Under the pieces are notes generated by a model. The model was not told the origin of the DNA and did not search any database. It saw only the letters and a list, made by a program, of their open reading frames with translations. Positions 62,682 to 64,000 of a stretch of DNA of 64,000 nt are shown in pieces; position 1 is the first letter of the stretch, and every line of letters begins with the position of its first letter. A program made the position numbers and the translations under genes. The stretch comes from Acidobacteriota bacterium. Its GTDB lineage: Bacteria > Acidobacteriota > Holophagae > Acanthopleuribacterales > Acanthopleuribacteraceae. Where the stretch lies: the NCBI GenBank assembly GCA_020439745.1, contig JAGQSC010000009.1, positions 186,001 to 250,000 of the forward strand. Direction: 5' to 3'.

Positions 62682-64000
62682 ATGGATCTCCAACCCCTCA
62701 ATCACATCGAATTGTTACTACCGTTGGGTGAGACCCACATGTCCTCGGTGTATGAGGCTCGCGACAATCAGTTAAACAGAACCGTGGCTGTCAAGTTACT
62801 ACATACCAAGCGAACGGACTCACGTTCGACTGAGCGCTTCATCCGCGAAGCTCAAATCGCGGCGGGGCTCAGTCACCCCAACATCGTGGGCATACACGCC
62901 ATAGGTCTTATCGACGATCAGATTGCCATTGTTATGGAGTACTTGGGTGGTGGAACCTTAAATGAACAGAACATGACTACGGAGTCAGCAGTTGCCCTGG
63001 CCTTACAAATCACCTCGGCCCTGGACCACGCCCACCTCGCAAATTTGGTCCATCGCGACATCAAGCCACAGAACATCTTGTTCGACAGCCAAGGGACACC
63101 AAAGTTGGTCGACTTCGGCATCGCCAAAGCGTTTGGCATGACTCAGTTGACAGCCGATCGGACCTTCCTGGGTACGCCCCAATATGCCAGCCCTGAACAG
63201 GCCAAGGGTGAACCACTTGACCATCGATCCGATCTCTACAGCCTGGGGGTTGTGCTGTACGAACTCATTTCTGGACATCCACCCTTTGAAAGCGATGATC
63301 CCCTCGCCTTGCTCTATCAACATGTGCACGAAGATCCGCCCGCTCTGAACACCGACCCAGATCTAGCGGACATTGTTGCAACACTACTCCAAAAACAACC
63401 CGAAAAACGATTTCAAACAGCGCGTGAGCTTGCTGCGCGACTGAAGGCATGGCCGACAGCTCCTCCCCCTCCACCCATCTACCCCCCCACGCGTAGGACG
63501 TTCCCCATCAGAGCTCGAATTCGAGTTGCGTTAATTATTGTGGCGATCTTAATGATTCCGACTTACTTTGTCGTCTCGCAAAGAAAGCCAAAATCGGTGC
63601 CTGACACGATCAGCATGGTGCCACGTGATGAACCAGCAGGCATAAAAACGCTCATTCAGGCGATTGAGTTCAGACCAATTCCTGGAGGTGCTTTTACCAT
63701 GGGCACTCGAGTACACCGCGACCATGACGCACGAGAAACTCATGAAGTGGCACTCAGCCCATTTCGCATGAGTGCTACTGAGATAACGCAAGAGGTCTGG
63801 CAAGCTGTGATGCAGAACAATCCATCCTGTCAAAAGGGCCACGCGTTACCGGTTGAAAATGTAAGCTACAAAGAAGTGATGATCTTCATTGAAAAACTAA
63901 ACGCCATCGGCGTCGGGACTTATCGATTGCCCACCGAGGCTGAGTGGGAATACCGTTGCCGCGCCGGGGATCGGGGATCAGGTGACGTGTTCAGACGAAC
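62682..64000 (+). CDS. Ser/Thr protein kinase fused to a formylglycine-generating-enzyme-like domain, truncated by the window end
   Basis: An open frame of at least 439 codons, running off the window. The kinase domain (about 10-265) has Lys38 in VAVKLL, Glu56, HRDIKPQN with Asp126 and DFG 144-146, then GTPQYASPEQAKG and SDLYSLGVVLYELISG. The glycine-rich loop is degenerate (LPLGETHMSSVYEA lacks two of three glycines). A proline-rich linker and a TM helix (about residues 282-302) follow. The extracytoplasmic part begins an FGE/SUMF1-like fold: IPGGAFTMGT, FRMSATEITQEVW and YRLPTEAEWEYRCRAG. Such fusions are common in Acidobacteria, Planctomycetes and myxobacteria, where the FGE-like domain often acts as a sensor or binding module. 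Confidence 0.85.
   Translation, partial: MDLQPLNHIELLLPLGETHMSSVYEARDNQLNRTVAVKLLHTKRTDSRSTERFIREAQIAAGLSHPNIVGIHAIGLIDDQIAIVMEYLGGGTLNEQNMTTESAVALALQITSALDHAHLANLVHRDIKPQNILFDSQGTPKLVDFGIAKAFGMTQLTADRTFLGTPQYASPEQAKGEPLDHRSDLYSLGVVLYELISGHPPFESDDPLALLYQHVHEDPPALNTDPDLADIVATLLQKQPEKRFQTARELAARLKAWPTAPPPPPIYPPTRRTFPIRARIRVALIIVAILMIPTYFVVSQRKPKSVPDTISMVPRDEPAGIKTLIQAIEFRPIPGGAFTMGTRVHRDHDARETHEVALSPFRMSATEITQEVWQAVMQNNPSCQKGHALPVENVSYKEVMIFIEKLNAIGVGTYRLPTEAEWEYRCRAGDRGSGDVFRR

Overview
The window reads as a chromosomal segment of a Gram-negative, redox-versatile bacterium. G+C is near one half by eye. The Gram-negative cell plan is shown by a Kdo (LPS inner-core) operon, an outer-membrane porin and lipoproteins. 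A secreted VWFA-domain protein of the kind abundant in Acidobacteriota, a CRTAC1/UnbV FG-GAP protein and a kinase-FGE fusion suggest Acidobacteriota or a close relative. That assignment is an inference; no rRNA is present. Genes are dense, and many overlap by 4 nt (ATGA or GTGA). I saw no insertion sequence, prophage or CRISPR array.

Layout. 1-3.7 kb: end of a PAS sensor gene, a porin, and divergent from the porin a three-gene flavinylation unit (FMN-binding protein, ApbE, 4-TM protein). 4-6.7 kb: STT3-like membrane protein and a TatT-like helical protein. 6.8-10.8 kb: a six-gene minus-strand operon around a ferric-reductase/Rieske fusion, ending in a ROK kinase. 11-15.2 kb: kdsB-pyrG-kdsA-kdsD. 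15.2-18.5 kb: DUF3179, DUF1444 and lipoprotein genes. 18.7-23.4 kb: a five-haem membrane cytochrome with TPRs, coupled to a CRTAC1 protein. 23.4-30.9 kb: sterol-desaturase-like protein, small exported protein, FAN1-like nuclease, VWFA protein, PilZ protein, rfbB, YciO. 31 kb: tRNA-His. 31.1-38.7 kb: lytic transglycosylase, Atg22-like MFS, PilZ, then a coupled run of GNAT, MnmC FAD domain and a heterodimeric ABC exporter. 38.8-44.6 kb: gltX, acyl-CoA dehydrogenase, SirB1-YccV protein, APH-type kinase, membrane protein. 44.6-48.2 kb: YceI, TetR with twin operators, TPR protein, sirtuin, exported methyltransferase-like protein, zinc-ribbon-like protein. 48.2-50.4 kb: acyl-CoA synthetase and VOC protein. 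50.4-61.7 kb: a ten-gene minus-strand operon rnfB - giant PFOR - rnfCDGEA - 46-aa cysteine protein - ferritin-like - ferredoxin:NADP reductase. 61.9-64 kb: AlkD and a truncated Ser/Thr kinase-FGE protein.

The common thread is electron transfer. The large operon would oxidise pyruvate to reduced ferredoxin and pass the electrons either to NAD+ with ion pumping (Rnf) or to NADP+ (FNR). The ApbE/FMN unit, the ferric-reductase/Rieske operon and the cytochrome/CRTAC1 pair look like three separate membrane or periplasmic redox modules of little-known function. They and the giant PFOR operon are the best candidates for undescribed biology here.
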